A stretch of 64,000 bases of DNA, from positions 1,222,223-1,286,222 of the forward strand of contig JANPWX010000452.1 in assembly GCA_024734555.1 (NCBI GenBank), in the 5' to 3' direction. The DNA comes from Trochalopteron elliotii. Lineage: Eukaryota; Chordata; Aves; Passeriformes; Leiothrichidae. A program made the position numbers and the translations under genes. This document shows positions 25,150-38,110 of this stretch, piece after piece (positions within the stretch are counted from its first letter, which is position 1; the number at the start of each line of letters is the position of its first letter). The notes beneath the pieces are model-generated. The model saw only the letters and a list, made by a program, of their open reading frames with translations. It was not told the origin of the DNA and searched no databases.

Positions 25150-25340
25150 GAGTTAAACTCTCTGGGACTGATTACAAAGAAATTCCATTAGCAATATTTA
25201 AATGCCATCCTTGAAAGGCACTCAATAATATGTGTGTTGGCGCTGATCAAGAATAGTACCTTTTAAAAATGAAAAAGTAATGTGACTGTTAGTTTAACAT
25301 AAAAATGTCAAACTGTGGGCAGTCTCTTGTCAATTAAAGA
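25150..25340. promoter_or_regulatory. Candidate conserved noncoding element
   Basis: This repeat-free block includes GATTACAAAGAAATTCCATT (SOX/TCF-like), GGCGCTGATCAAGAATAG, and TTGTCAATTAAAGAATC. The complexity resembles conserved enhancers. It rests on sequence character alone, so confidence is low. Confidence 0.22.
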
Positions 25341-27299
25341 ATCTGGGCTATTCCTAATGGGAATAAGGAAGAAGGGGTGGGGGAGAAGTGGGTACTAAAA
25401 ATTGCAGATGTACAGAACTACTTAGAGATAATTTGTGCTGGCAAATAACACTGTCAGCCAGTTGGGGAGTAACACGGGCAGCTTGATACCTGTTTTTTCC
25501 TGAGCCACCTTAGTGATTTCTTTTTCTTAGTATCTTCCTTAATAGCTAGCAAGGCTTTAACAGCAAGCAGAGCCATGGTAATGGTGTGCTGAGTGGAGGC
25601 GGATTTGTCCAGATTTAAAGATTGTGCTTGCTAAAGTTCATAAAATGTATTAAATTGGCAAACCTGCATGTTACTGAACTGAGGGATATACCTGTGAGAT
25701 GGGAAGGAGGAGAACTCTTTAAACTTTGGAGGCTGACGGAGCTGATGCTCCGATAGGAGACAAGGGATGAGGATGTGCTTCTTTGTAACCTGTCAGCTCT
25801 TGTTAAGGGTATGTCTCCATGAATAAAACACCACAGTCAAGATTCAAACTTTGCCTCATCTAAAAGTAGCTTCCAAGGAAACAAAAGTCTGTTAGAATTT
25901 CACTTAGAGGGAATGCCATACAGCAACCCTCTTTATTAGCTCAATGGGTCTATTTTGAAGGGCACTTTTGGAAGGTCAGTGCCTGATTTTTTAAGTCTTA
26001 AATCAGTGTTATTTCCATTATAATTCACACACACATTTCCTCAACCTTCTTTAAACTTATGTTTATTTAGTGTTCTCTCTTCCTTCCCAAGTTTCAATTC
26101 CTTCTACTTTTTAGAGAGTTTTAGGTATTTGCTCCAAAAATGTCCCACCTAAAATGAGGCCTGTGCAACAGCTGCTGCTGTGGTTGTATGCGGATGCATA
26201 TTCAGAGCTGTCTTATGATGTCGATGTCAGTTGGAATGGAAGCATTAGCATCTCTCTTTTGTAAGGCTGGAGCTGAACATGAGAGTGTGATGTGACCATG
26301 GTCATGGAGGTCTGTGGCAGGCCTTGAAGCTGAACATCCAATGTGTTGTCTGAGCCCTAAGACACTTCTCTTTTTTAAAAAAATCTTTATACCTTAATGG
26401 CAATTTCTGATTTTCTATCTAAACAGCTGTCCCAATTGTAACAGATTTTCTTATTCTTCACCCTGGGATCTTTTATTTTATTCTTTCATTTTTTTTTCAA
26501 GTTCCTTTAACTGCTACTTGTAAATTGTTTACCAAACTTTTAAAGCCAATCATTTGGATCTTTCTCCTTTCATTAATCTGTTTCTCTTTGTGCCTTAATT
26601 TTTTGTTTTAATGACTCTTATTGCAACTTATTAACAGTATCTAATCTATAGATTTGATGGCTTTTCATGTCAGCTTAGTATTTTGTCGTCCCTCAGGGCC
26701 ACCAGTCTTTGGCTCACCATTTTTGATATTGCTAATTGTTATACTTCATTTTATTGCTCTGTCCTTCTATTATCCTTTCCCGATACTTTACTCAAAGTGC
26801 TATATAAATGACTAAAATATGGTGTTATGCGCCAGCTGTAAAGTAAATTAATGGACAATCTTGCTGTAAGGCCAAAACCTGTGGTCCTCAAGAACTATGC
26901 TTCAGAAGGCCAGCTGAAATTTGAGCTCTGGTTTCTCTTAGCACTGTTACTATTAGAATTTCTCAATGTTAATCCCCAATTTTTTTTTTTTTTTTTTAAT
27001 ATTAGCATGTATATTTCCTTAAAAATGCAGGAGGTGGCATGAATTTTGCATCTTTAAAGGAGCTGTGGATATTCTAGTGACATTTTCCCAGTGTTTGGAG
27101 GTTGTTAGAGCAGAGGTTGCAAAGTGAGGAGAGGATGCTCTCCTGTGAGCAGACAGAGGGCAGGCAGTGGGTGGTGCACATCTCTGGCAGATTGGGCTTC
27201 TACCCAAGCCTAAGACAACTTTCTAATTTTTGCAAAGCCCATGTAATCAGTAAAGTGAGAATTTTTCACATAGCTGAAACTTTGGACAGCTTTTAGGAG
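25341..27299. other. Noncoding stretch with T18 run
   Basis: No gene was recognised. An 18-T run lies at 26980-26997. The region from about 26.35 to 26.8 kb is strongly AT-rich. One internal candidate splice acceptor was not paired with a donor. Confidence 0.5.
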
Positions 27300-27620
27300 A
27301 GGCAAAATGTACCTTGTTAATTTGATGTAGGAATGTGTGAGCCTTTAATTAGGGACTCTCTAATAAGAGCAGCAGCAGACTTCCCCTCATGTAAATGTTG
27401 TGGAGGAAACTTATTCTCCTGAGTTTGATGAGTGCGCTTTTTTTTTCTTATTACATTTTGTCTTTAAAGAGGGAATAAGTGTGTTTATTAAGGTGGTTGT
27501 ATTCACCCTTAATGCAATGCATTAAGCATCTATTTGTTTCTAAGAAGTCTGCTTTAGCAGCGAGTGTGCTTGTAAGAGAGCAGAGCTATTGATTAGACAG
27601 TGTCTGAGGCACTTTACTGT
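27300..27620. promoter_or_regulatory. Candidate conserved noncoding element
   Basis: This block contains GCCTTTAATTAGGGACTC, TCTAATAAGAGCAGCAGC, CACCCTTAATGCAATGCATT, TTAAGCATC and GCTATTGATTAGACAG. These are several homeodomain-type cores in a repeat-free stretch about 320 bp long. It looks like a developmental enhancer. Conservation and activity are inferred. Confidence 0.3.
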
Positions 27621-28269
27621 CATTACAGTAGGAGCAGATTTGATGTGGTGGACTCTGTTTCTATAAGCTCTGTGCTATGCATGCATGTCATGTCCATTGC
27701 ATGTTTAATTGTTGCTGTTGGAAGGGATTTTTGCTCTTGCATGGCATTGGTATTGGTTGAATGGTGGTGTTCCCTCTTCCTTTCCATTTGTTCTGTCAAT
27801 GGTAATAATTAACCAGCTCTGATTTCACTTTTATTTATGTAGTGGTCCCTCACGTATCATAGATGGAGTCTCAGCATCTGTACTTTTGCATGAAATGATG
27901 CTTCTGGAAGCTCTGAAATTTATTTCAAACAGCATTTAAAAACAAACAAGAAAAAAGAATCTTTTGGCATAGGTGTTCCAAAAACATTCAGGAAAAAAGG
28001 GTTCAGAAATCTGGACACCAATACATGACTTGAGGGATTTTTGTAATTCTTTTGTCTGTGCTGTTGCACATATATAAAGACCCGTCTACAATTTGTGCAT
28101 GTTACAGCTTTCACAGACTGTAGTGAGAGTAGTGTTCAGCAAGCTCATTTTGTTTTTCTTAATTTTGTTATATTTTTGAGATATGTGAAAGAAACTTTTT
28201 TCCATGAAGAATGAGGTATTTCCTGTATGGCAAACACTGATTTGCTGCTTCCTAACAAACTTAATGTTT
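27621..28269. other. Noncoding stretch, no gene seen
   Basis: ATGCATGCATGTCATG near 27680 is a small alternating purine/pyrimidine run. Nothing else was identified. Confidence 0.5.
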
Positions 28270-28436
28270 CTCCTGCGTGGTGTGAGGGCTTTCTTTGTTT
28301 TTTCTGTTTGCTTTTATTTTTTCCTTTGCATGTTTTTTGCATTTGTTTGTGTTTGTTTGGGTTTCTTTGTTTTTCATTTTGTTTTCGTTTGGGTTTTGTT
28401 ATTTGTTTTTAGGTTGTTTTTTTTTTTTAGCAATAT
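28270..28436 (+). repeat. T-rich strand-asymmetric tract with TTTG units
   Basis: About 165 bp are almost entirely T and G on the plus strand, with repeated TTTG, TTTTG and GGGTTT units and very few A or C, ending in a T-run. The frames crossing it translate as Phe/Val/Cys-rich low complexity and are not genes. Confidence 0.75.
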
Positions 28437-31379
28437 AGTTTGCATTCTTCTCTTTGGAAACCAGGAGTTCTTGAGTTTTCATTTTTGGGAGACTTTTGCT
28501 TCCTTTCCCTTCTTACCCTGAACACAACATGAGCAGCAACGGCAAAACCTGTGTTATTCATGAGCAGAGAAGAAATGAGTTGGAGAGGTGGGGAAATCAG
28601 AAATATGACACTAATGCTCATATGTAGGAAACTTCTTTCTCCTTCCTTGTACTGATCTGCAGCATCAGAAACTGAGGCTATGTCTCTTGTCTTCAAGAAC
28701 CCTCACCTCAATTTTGAGACAAGGCTGGATAATTTTGAACAGTATGGTGTCCTATCACAGTGCACTTAAATTCTTGTCAGCAGTCTTAGGAATGCTAGAG
28801 TTGGGGAAAGTTTGTAGACAGCAACAGCAAAAAGACTCTACAAAGCTTGAAAAGAAGAGCTTTGGGCAGCTTTCTCTAAATTAGAAAATAAAGAGGAGGC
28901 TTGAAATTTAAACTGTTTCCTTTTCAATACTTTATTTGCAAGATGTGTGTGGATTTCTGTCCTGGGAAGGTACCTGTGTGGCTTTCTTCCCTTGGCATGT
29001 CTGGAAAATTGGGTGCAAAGGTTCTATGCTATCTTTCCAGCAAGGCAAGTACCAGTACTTGAACAGCTGCAACTTTGCAACTGCTGTAGCAGAACTGAGG
29101 CTTCCTGCAAAATCAAGGCTGATAGAATCAGGGTTATTCTTCTGGAAAAGTTTCTGTAGTAGAAAGATAAACACATTTGTTGTGCTCTTCAGGGAATGGA
29201 AAAGAAGTGTTTTTGAAGTCAGAAACATTTTGATTAACAGAAAAAATAGACTTACACTAGACATACTAATATGGGTGTATGTTTTTTCTCTATTCTAATT
29301 ATTTCCTGCAAAATTTAGCTGAGGAACCTAAAAATTCTTTGGTAGGAATTTCAGAGCATAATGATGGGTGCAGCTTCCTCACAGTGGTTACTGCCTAGTT
29401 TTCAAATGCTACAATGAAAGAAGTGTGAAAGAGGCCTTGGAAAATAAAGCAATGAAAAAAACAGAGTCTGGGGAGAAGTAAACCCTGCCTTGTCATTTTA
29501 GTAACCAGTGCCACATATTGGAGCAGTGGAAGTGGATGCAACTGCCCAGTAAGACCAAAGACAGACTCAATGCTTGCTTTTTTCCCTTCTGAAATTCATT
29601 CTTGAACCAGGTAAAATTGCCTGCCTAGTACTGAACGTTACTTTAAACCAAACCCTGATTATTTCAGTACATCTGAGGAATGTAGTAATTGGAAGCAGAT
29701 TGTAATGATTGTGATCGTTTGTATCCCTGTTGTGTTCTGGATCTTCATAGTACTAAAAAAGATAGTTAATAGAAATGGCATGCAAGAGATTGGATGACAA
29801 AAAAGTGGTCTTAGCCTTGATATATCTTTTTGGTGAATATCACTGCTTATTCTTCTTTCTCCTGCTGTAGAAATTGTACTTATTAAGTGTTAATGCTCCT
29901 TCTCCTTTGTTGGTCTTGAGCACCACGGTAAGGCCAGGCAATTGTGCCACTGCCATGGTGAAGAGAGGAGGCACAGCTGCTTCCTTCAAGCAGGGAAGGG
30001 GAATTCTGTCTGCCAGCTTTCTCACCAGAATCCTTCACCATTCCCCAAATGACATTATAGCCATATTCCTCGATTTAGCCAACCTGCCATCAGCAGAGGG
30101 ACCAGAACAAGTAGAAGGGGCTATTCCATTATAATGTAATCTTTCCTAAACTGAAATATCCTTAAGGGTTATTTTGTCCTTGCTTCGCAGGAAGGTCTGT
30201 ACCCATGAGTGTGGGGTTTTTTTGGTAGCAAAATTCCAAGTTGGGGATGTGTCTGAGCAGAGGGGTGTGGTGTGTGGAAACCCAGTCCTGGAGAGTAGCT
30301 CAGTTCAGGTTGTTCCTGTGCTTACACGCATAGTTAACCTACCAAAACTGAGACTGCTTACATATGGATTTACTCCAGTAACATCCCTTCAAATCCCATT
30401 TGCTTGTTTACACTTTCTGTGCCTGGCTGGACTGGGAGCCCTCCTGCAGCTTCTGTTTCTTTCCCCACTCTCTCCCCAACAGGCTGGTGGTCGTTTGCCC
30501 AGGATGGAGTTGCTGCTGAAACCTTCTGGTCAACCCCTTACTGCTAGTTTCTCCTCACCAAATGTACCCCCAGGACCAATAATTTTTCCTTTTGGGTGGA
30601 AAACCCTGTTTTGGGGCATGGCAGCCACTTCCTGGGCTGCCTGAGGGGTCTGCCCTGCTCAGTGGAAAGTTCTGTGGAGACACACAAGTTGTTGGTGCCT
30701 TGGGGAGGGCACCTTGGGCACAGCATGTGGCTGGCAGCACTTCTGCAGCCATCCAAAAGGTTAGAAGTGTTGGACACAGTCAGGTTTTGGAGGGAAAGGT
30801 GTGCTCTGAGGAAGCAAAGATTTGGTTTTGAGGCCCTTGTACTGCTGTAGGAGTGGGGTCTGATGGCAGTGGGGCTGCCTGTTAGCAGGGCAGGGTTGGA
30901 GTGAGGGGACAGGCTGGGCACTGAGCGGTGCCAGGAGAAGAAGAGATCTGTTTGTTTGCCAACAAAAATCCCTGCTCCCTGGCTATGGTGTGCTGCTGAT
31001 GGGGGATGTTTGGTTATCCCAGGAAAGGAGAGAAATCTCCTGAGGACAGTCCCACACCAGTGCTGTGACTGAAATGTCCTCCAGCTCACCAAATCAGGCT
31101 AATACTTTGTCACTAGATGGCCTGTCCTTGCCATTTCTTAGATTAAGTTTTTACTTAATGATTTTTCTAAAATGTTAAGCTTCTTGCCTTTTCATTTTCT
31201 CTTTTACTATCCTGTTTTCGAACTGCAGCCATGGACCTGCTTCTCTGCCTTGGCCTTCAGGTAAATGGAAGCAAGTGGCTCACTGTAGGTCAGGGAGCAG
31301 GCAAGGGAAAGGCTTTCTCCTGGCAGAATTGTATTTTATTCCATAGGGAGACAACATTTCTTTGCAAAACACTCCTCTG
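28437..31379. other. Noncoding stretch with open patch at 29.9-31.1 kb
   Basis: The composition is moderately GC-rich between about 30.2 and 31.1 kb, where long frames overlap on both strands (156 codons plus at 30174-30644, 182 codons minus at 30544-31092). No domain was recognised, and opposite-strand openness points to composition. A possible short first exon lies at 31229-31260. Confidence 0.45.
31229..31260 (+). other. Weak candidate 32-nt exon with ATG
   Basis: The segment is preceded by a pyrimidine-containing tract ending CTGCAG and followed by CTTCAG|GTAAAT, a plausible donor. It contains CCATGG, a good initiation context, then codons for MDLLLCLGLQ, which is hydrophobic like a signal peptide start. 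Nothing downstream was recognised as the next exon. A chance arrangement is quite possible. Confidence 0.15.
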
Positions 31380-31720
31380 ACTTTAAAATAATACATAATA
31401 ACTATAAAATTACCAAATGTCAGGTAAACAAAAAGTTATTAAGAATGACCTTATTAGTTCTATCTGCAATTCGCAGAGCAAGGTAATTGTCAAGCCTCAC
31501 TGTTATTAGGTTGAAATAATAGTTTGGGAACCATCAACATTAAAATTTCATTATGATGGGACAAAAAGGCTCATGTATAATCAATAGTAAGAATCCATTA
31601 TTATTGACTTGGAATGAATGAAGCATGAACACATTTGTGCAGATATGAACAGTTAGCAATCTTTTGAATAATAAAGAATTAGCACTACACAGATAATGCC
31701 ATTCTGGGAATTGGACTCGA
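31380..31720. promoter_or_regulatory. Candidate conserved noncoding element
   Basis: An AT-rich, repeat-free block contains AGTTATTAAGAATGACCTTA, GCAAGGTAATTGTCAAGCCT, CTGTTATTAGGTTGAAATAA, ATAATCAATAGTAAG and CCATTATTATTGACTTGG. Dense ATTA/TAAT cores and irregular, non-simple sequence are typical of conserved enhancers near developmental genes. Conservation is an inference. Confidence 0.33.
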
Positions 31721-34700
31721 ACTCAAATTGGTACATGTCTCTTTGTTATAAAGTCAGATCCACCTCCCTGGGTAACTTCCATTAGGCATTTTCTCAAAAT
31801 ATTCACTGTCTTCAGTTTTGTATTCCTCAGCTGTGGTTCATGAGGGAGGTGGGCATGCAGGCCAGGGTTGTGTTGGAGTATGCCCTGTTTGCTGTGTTTG
31901 GTGATCCTGCCGGGAATAGCACTTCTTTGGGACACAATGCAGTGGGCACAGGTGGCTGGGAGCAGGCTGCAAGGGTGCAGTTGCTTTGTGCCCTCATGAG
32001 CCTGGCAGAGCCATTTCAGTGAGACAGTGTTGCTGCTTGCATCGTAAGCTGAAATAGGTGAGGGGTGGTGAATGCAGAATAGAGAACTACAGAGCCTGTG
32101 GACTGTGCTGGGGATGTGGCCAAAGCTGTTGTTGAGATGTTTGACATTACCTTGTCTGTGTTCTGAGACAAGATGTTCCCAGCATGTTCTGTTCTGTCTC
32201 AGTGGGATATGTCACACTGGCAGTATTTCTGGGCTTTTTTTTGCACTGATGAGGTGAACCCAAAGGGCACTGCGCTATATGCTAAATCTGATGTGTTTAA
32301 ATATTTTTTCAACCTGACTTCAAATTTCTATGTACTAATTGCCTTTGAAAGTTGTTATTTAAGGGTATTGTAACCCTCTTCCATACTAACAGCTGCCTCT
32401 CAGCATTGTCTTCTGGCTGTGGTTTAGCTGCTCCCTCATGCTGGCTCCCAGTTGCTCTGACATCCAAGGTACTCTGAATCTCTGTTGACTTAGACTGCCT
32501 TTTTACAGGGAAGAAGGTTTGGGTAGCTCCAAACCTGCCTCTGCTATTACAGTGAAGAAGGTCAAACATGGAGTGTTACTTGCGGGTTATGGACTGTCCT
32601 CCAGTGCTCCTACTCACACATCTTTCAGATTCCCAGTCATGGAGCACCACAAGGGAGATTTGGACTTTCTGCTCCAAGTATCAGATGTGCAATCTTAGAA
32701 GCACTTCCAACAATTGCTAGTCCAGTCAAAGAGCACCTAGGAACAGAGTCTTCTGGAAATCTGCCTGTTTTTTTCCTGTGACTCCATTCTGTAGCATGTC
32801 CTATTTCTAATGATATTTGGAAAGTCACCTGATGCCTTAAAAGGAAGTAAAGAGGTCTTGTGGCTGTGGCACTTGACAGGCTCAAGGAGACTTTCTGGTG
32901 AATCTGGGAAATATTTTTTTTTTACCTGTGATATGGGAACGATTATTTTCTTTGTCAGAGGAGAGGGAATTATTATTTATTACTTGCATTGCAATAGCAC
33001 TAAGGGCTGGTTAGGCTAAATGCCCAGAAATAGAGAAAGTTATTTAATGAATTAAGTGTATTTTTTTTTCAAAAGCACTCATAGTACTTTGGATGGAAGT
33101 GGGAATGAGTGGTGTATGGCAGTGGCACCTGCTTTAAGCCATTAGAGTGAATACAATCATGAAAAAACATGAGTGTTATATCCCTTCAAATTTACTAACA
33201 GAGCATTTCTTCTTCCCAATAATTAACTTTCAGATGCCTTTCAGGGGTAAGAAAGGAAAACATTTGAGAGACAAAGGGCAGTACAGTGAGGGAGATGGAA
33301 AAATCTAACCTAATCCTGGGAAAGAGGGAGGATTATACTGACTCATTTCCAGCATTTCCTTTTCCAAGAAGGGGGCTGGAAGAGAGGGAAGGCCTTGGCC
33401 TTGCCAGCAAGGAAGGCCAGAGATCCAAAAGTTTTAGAAAATATGGATATGTATTCAATTTGGCTTAATACCCTAAGCCTGTTTCAAGTGATGGGCATAC
33501 CTTTTTTTTGTAATTTCTTCCTGTGAGAGCAGAGGTTATGGACAACCTCAGACGTTTTCAGTATAGAAAGATTGAGGGAAACCAGAAGAATGGAGACACA
33601 CTGAAAATTTTTGTCCTGCTGAGGGCATGAACCTCTTGTTCTTTTAATTTTTTCTTTTTTTGCTTGTTTTTCTATTGACACATCATGTGAGCCATTGATG
33701 TTTCCTTTACTTCCCTGAGGATGAAGAATAAGGAATAAATAGGTAGATGTATATAAATTTGTCAAAAAGAGGTAATTTCTATTACATTTTTTGGTGCTGA
33801 GTTTAATTTCTGAAAATGTTCCTGAATTTTTTACTATTTTTTTTAAAGTGAGAGATACATGCAGGGCACATAGAAACATTAAAAAGATTTTACAGAGCAC
33901 ATACCATAAATCAATGAGTAAGTTGTTCAGAACAGCACAACAATGAATATAACGGAGCATATATAAATCTAGGGAGAAGGAAACCTTTTTTTCTAATCTT
34001 GTCAAGTCTCCTGCTGATTTATAAAATAGGTGAGTAGCCAGCAAAATCATCAAAGTGTGCCCAGAAATTATACAGTGGTCTAAAAATACAATACTATTGT
34101 ATTCACAACACAGAGTATTCATCACTGATATGGTTCCATAATTATAATTGTTAAACATGAGTCCTCCATACCAGATCTGATACTTTATTAGAGTGATTGA
34201 TCACTGCAAAATTTGTCTACAGAGAGAAATCCTATTTTTCTCCAATGAATTGCATCAACCTATTTTCCTTTTAGTGCTAAAACTAGTTTCAAGTACTCCG
34301 TTTCAAAGCTGACTTCTTAGCACAACTAAGTTTTCATTTAAGCTGAAAATTTAAAGCCAAAGTCTTTCAAAACTTTTTCATACCTAAACTAGGAAGTACT
34401 AGACAAGGATCTTGTCTTTTCCTTCTTTTGAGTCTGCTTCCCTGCTATGCTCCTTGGATCCCTTTTGGCTTCTGTGTGTTTGTTTCCATTTGTATGTAGA
34501 AGTTTTTCTGATGTCATACATTTAATATATGGGAAGGGACCTGACATACTTGAATTCTCTTCATGGGAAAAACATTTCTGTTCTGCCTTTCTTGCAGTCT
34601 ATTCCTGAAACTTTGAGGCAAATGACAAAGGTGTAGTGTTTTCCATAATGACTAATATTTCAAGTAAAAGCATTTACTTATGGGTCATAATTGTTTTTAA

Positions 34701-36607
34701 GTAGTATTTATACGGGAAAAATGTGGGGCAATTTACAGTAGTTTAAACCAACCATGAGAATTCTTCATGCTCATAAACTGCATGTCACTTTAAACTGTTA
34801 AGAATACCCAAGAGACCATGAATTTGCATACATGCATTTTAAACCCTACATTTTCTTTCCTTTTTTTGTGTGTGTGCATGGTGACTTTTTCCTTGCTGAA
34901 TTGCTGCCTCATGTCTCTGGCCTCATTTTTATTGCTATAGTGTACCTGCCACAAAATAATTGCAAGTATGGGCAAGGTCTAATTTTATTTCTCCTCCTTC
35001 TTACCAGTTGGAGAGCACAGAATACTGCTGAGGAGACATAAACAGAAACTTTGGTTTTATTAAAACATGAGCATGTGTGAACTCGATAGAAGCCCTTTTT
35101 GTGTGACCTCCCCACTAATGCAGCCCTTTGGATTAGAGAGGATTTCTTCTCCTTAGCAATAAAGTAACCTACTCACAGAACTGTTGGTACTGCTCTTTCT
35201 ACTTCTGGATAGAAGCCAGAATAATGACTGGAAGTGTAAGTTGTTACTTTTAGGTGGTTTGCTTTGTATCTGGTGAGACAAATAACTTTATCAGTTTTAT
35301 GAGGCCTAGCAGCTTTCTTATTCAAAACAAATAATGACCTTGTTTCTCCCAGCCAGTGTGTCCAAACCCAGACAAAACCAATTGGCTTGTCCAGCTGACA
35401 CTTTTAAGGATAATTCACATTTAATGACTCTTGTTATTAAAAGGAGATGAGGAATGAAATTGATTCAGTCTTAGTCTGTGCAAATGGTTCTAAAGGTTTT
35501 GTAGTCACTCCAGTCAAGTTGGCACATTTGATGTCTATCAAAAGAAGAGGTGTGAGCCATTGAGAAATGAGTCTCATCTTTGAAACAAATCTGTTCATTT
35601 CTTTTTCTTTTGAGTGCAAAAAGCATCTTAAAACATTTAACTTCTGCTTCTTTGTCACTTTTATAGCTCCAAAATGCTAGACAAGTGTTCCTGAACTTCA
35701 GTAAAACGCTGTGAATGTTACTGAATTTTGAGTGGTGGAAGGAAGATTCTGATGAGAAGTACTTCTGCTCACATCAGCTTCCAAAAGTTTTGGTCCTCAT
35801 TTAAACCTGCTCCAGTCTTTGATCTGGCAGATGGACTGGAAATCTCTTGGCATTTTAAACTTTTTTTAATTTCTGCCACTGAAAAATTTTCTGAGAAAAC
35901 TGTCTTACTTGTCTGCTTTCCCTTCTGCTGTTGGAGAGAGCAGGTTATTGAGACCTTGACTTTAGTTAGGACCTAGATCTGGACTTCAAAACCATGTGGG
36001 ATGGAGGGAGGGGAAATTTCAAAGCTGGGCTTTCCAGAGCATTTTGATTGCTGAGAATATTGGTAGCCAAATCTTTTTTTTTGTTTGTTTATGCAGGCTT
36101 GTTTTACCTAAAATGTATATAATTCTGTAGTAAATTCTTAGAATAGTGCAGTCTCACAAACATTTCAATTTTTACATCTTTTAGTTACAATTCAATGAAA
36201 AATGATTCTGCCTGTCACAGGTAACTACTTTCCCTGTGATGTTTGAACTTCCATTATGACACTCATTATATCATGTAGTATGGAGAGTCCTTTGTAATTA
36301 CATTTTGACAAATACACATTTCATGTTCATGACATTATACAAAATAACTTGCCTTTGTTTAACTCTTCCATTTCTGCCTTGTTTTTATTTTACTGCAGTA
36401 GGATTTTACTATTCCTGAGCAGCTTTCTTTTCATGGAATGCATGTAAAAAAAGAATGCAGTTTTGTAACTTGTATGTTCATATTTGTCATATACACAGAT
36501 CAGTCTTTGTGGTTTCATTAAAATAGTCAGGAAAAGCATGAGTAGGTGCAATTGTATGATATAATAGTAATAGTTTATGTCCAATTATAATTTTTTAAAT
36601 AGAATTG
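31721..36607. other. AT-rich noncoding stretch
   Basis: No gene was recognised. The longest open frame in the window, 224 codons on the minus strand at 33484-34158, lies here. It is rich in Leu, Ile, Lys, Asn and Cys, lacks any domain I know, and has no promoter or splice context. Runs of T and A are scattered through the region. Confidence 0.5.
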
Positions 36608-36673
36608 TAATGGAGGGATTGATTAGACTCCATAATCTCAGAGGTATTTTCCAACCTAAATGATTCCATGATC
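36608..36673 (+). mobile_element. CR1: CR1 3' tail fragment
   Basis: GGATTGATTAGACTCCATAA, TCTCAGAGGTATTTTCCAAC, CTAAATGATTCCATGATC is the terminal bird CR1 sequence with a few changes. Only about 65 bp remain. Confidence 0.85.
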
Positions 36674-37499
36674 ACAACCTCCTCTTTGCACATCAATTCT
36701 ATTCAAGCAAACCACTGTAAGTGGAGTTTGTGTGTTCTAAGCAGGAAGGATTCCCATTGATTGAGATAGGTGTCACGTGGACTCAGCTGAAGCTTACCTA
36801 GTGTTTGCCCATCTCTGGAGAGTGCTGGACAGCAAAGCTTGTGTTCTGTATTTAATCCTTGGAGAATTAAAAGGAATTCATTCCCCAGCTGAGCACAAGG
36901 ATAGATAAAACCTTGTATGAGCAGAATCCCTTAAATCCTTATAAAAGAAGAGGTGAAATAGTGCAAGTTGCCTCTAGTATTCAGTGTTGGTTCATAGCAT
37001 TTTCTGCTCATCCAGATTTGTTGAACTGTTCTATAACTGGCAAGGATTCACATAATATTTCCCCCCCCATCTATTTAGCAGGAAAATATTGTTGTGGCTT
37101 GTCAGCTTCTAGGTTTTTAAGGTTTTCCCTTTGCTTTTGATGATTGCCTTCCACTCTGCAGATCATTCACAAATGGGGCCTGATACCTCTGTGCTGACAA
37201 TGTGTGAGAAATTCTTGTGCTCAATACCCTGTGTTTGGTTTTGAAATCTTTGTTCCCAGAGAACCAACTGTTTCTCTCAGCTCTGTCTATTAACGGCAGA
37301 CCATATTGTACCATATTTATTTTAAAGACCATGGGAATATTGTTATCCAAACTGGCAAAATTGGAATGCGTTCAATCCAAAGAGATTTTCCTCTCTGCAT
37401 TCAAGGCATCAAAATTTTTCTTCCATCAAAGCATAACAATTGCAATGAATGATATCATAATACTGAGAACTGCTTAAGAGCTTCCACTTTAAAACTGTA
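36674..37499. other. Noncoding stretch, no gene seen
   Basis: Overlapping frames on opposite strands at 37117-37350 and 37217-37477 are not supported. A C-run lies near 37062-37068. Confidence 0.5.
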
Positions 37500-38110
37500 A
37501 TGGGCCAGGCAGACAGAAGAGGAAAAAAAGGCTAAAAGCATAAATTGAAGATAATCAATGTGAATAGACCTTACCCATTGTGCAGTTTGAATAGGATAAG
37601 CACATATTATCTGGCATAATTGGTTCATGTGATTTTCTAATTGAAGAGAAGAAGTAATTAGAGCCTAATTGAAGCAAAGTAACACAATGTCTGTCAGCAT
37701 TTCTCCTTCTACCACACATTATATTATTACCTGTCATCTTTTACCTTAGTGGGAGTGAAAAAATGAGGAAAAAACACCAATACGAAGCCTTTGGAGTTTA
37801 CCTAGCCAAGGCAAAAGTACCGATAAAAGACACTAAATAAAAGCAAATAGGGCTGACAATAGGGTGCTTCTAAACTAGAAGCATTCAGTTTGCCTAATTA
37901 AGAAATGACTTGCATTTGGTAAAATGATATTATAAGCCCAGTCTTATTAAATATTAGAAAAAGACTATTTAGAACTTGTTTCATTTGATTCAGGGCTCTG
38001 TACTTTCTGCTTTACATTGTCTAAGTGAAGAACATTGCAGTGCCAAATAAAATGGTTGCTATTTTTGGCAAAATGGTGGAAAACATCATTGCAGCCCTTT
38101 CTGCTGATTT
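37500..38110. promoter_or_regulatory. Candidate conserved noncoding element with repeated TAATTGAAG
   Basis: TAATTGAAG occurs at 37638-37646 and again at 37666-37674, with TAATTA at 37655-37660 between them, about 28 bp spacing. Nearby are GATAATCAATGTG and GGATAAGCACATATTATC. Further on come GCTTCTAAACTAGAAGC (an inverted repeat near 37866-37882), GCCTAATTAAGAAATGAC and CAAATAAAATGGTTGC. The block is repeat-free and over 500 bp. Regular spacing of homeodomain cores supports a cooperative enhancer. Conservation is inferred. Confidence 0.4.

Noticed and set aside
28204..28521. 105-codon hydrophobic plus-strand frame resembling a membrane protein
   Set aside because: It is the translation of a T-rich low-complexity tract.
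30544..31092. 182-codon minus-strand frame overlapping plus-strand frames
   Set aside because: Both strands are open here because stop codons are rarer in this GC-richer patch. No family was recognised.
31708..31735. T-arm-like GAGTTCGAGTCC on the minus strand, suggesting a tRNA or tRNA-derived SINE
   Set aside because: No matching acceptor stem, D-arm or anticodon arm could be placed around it.
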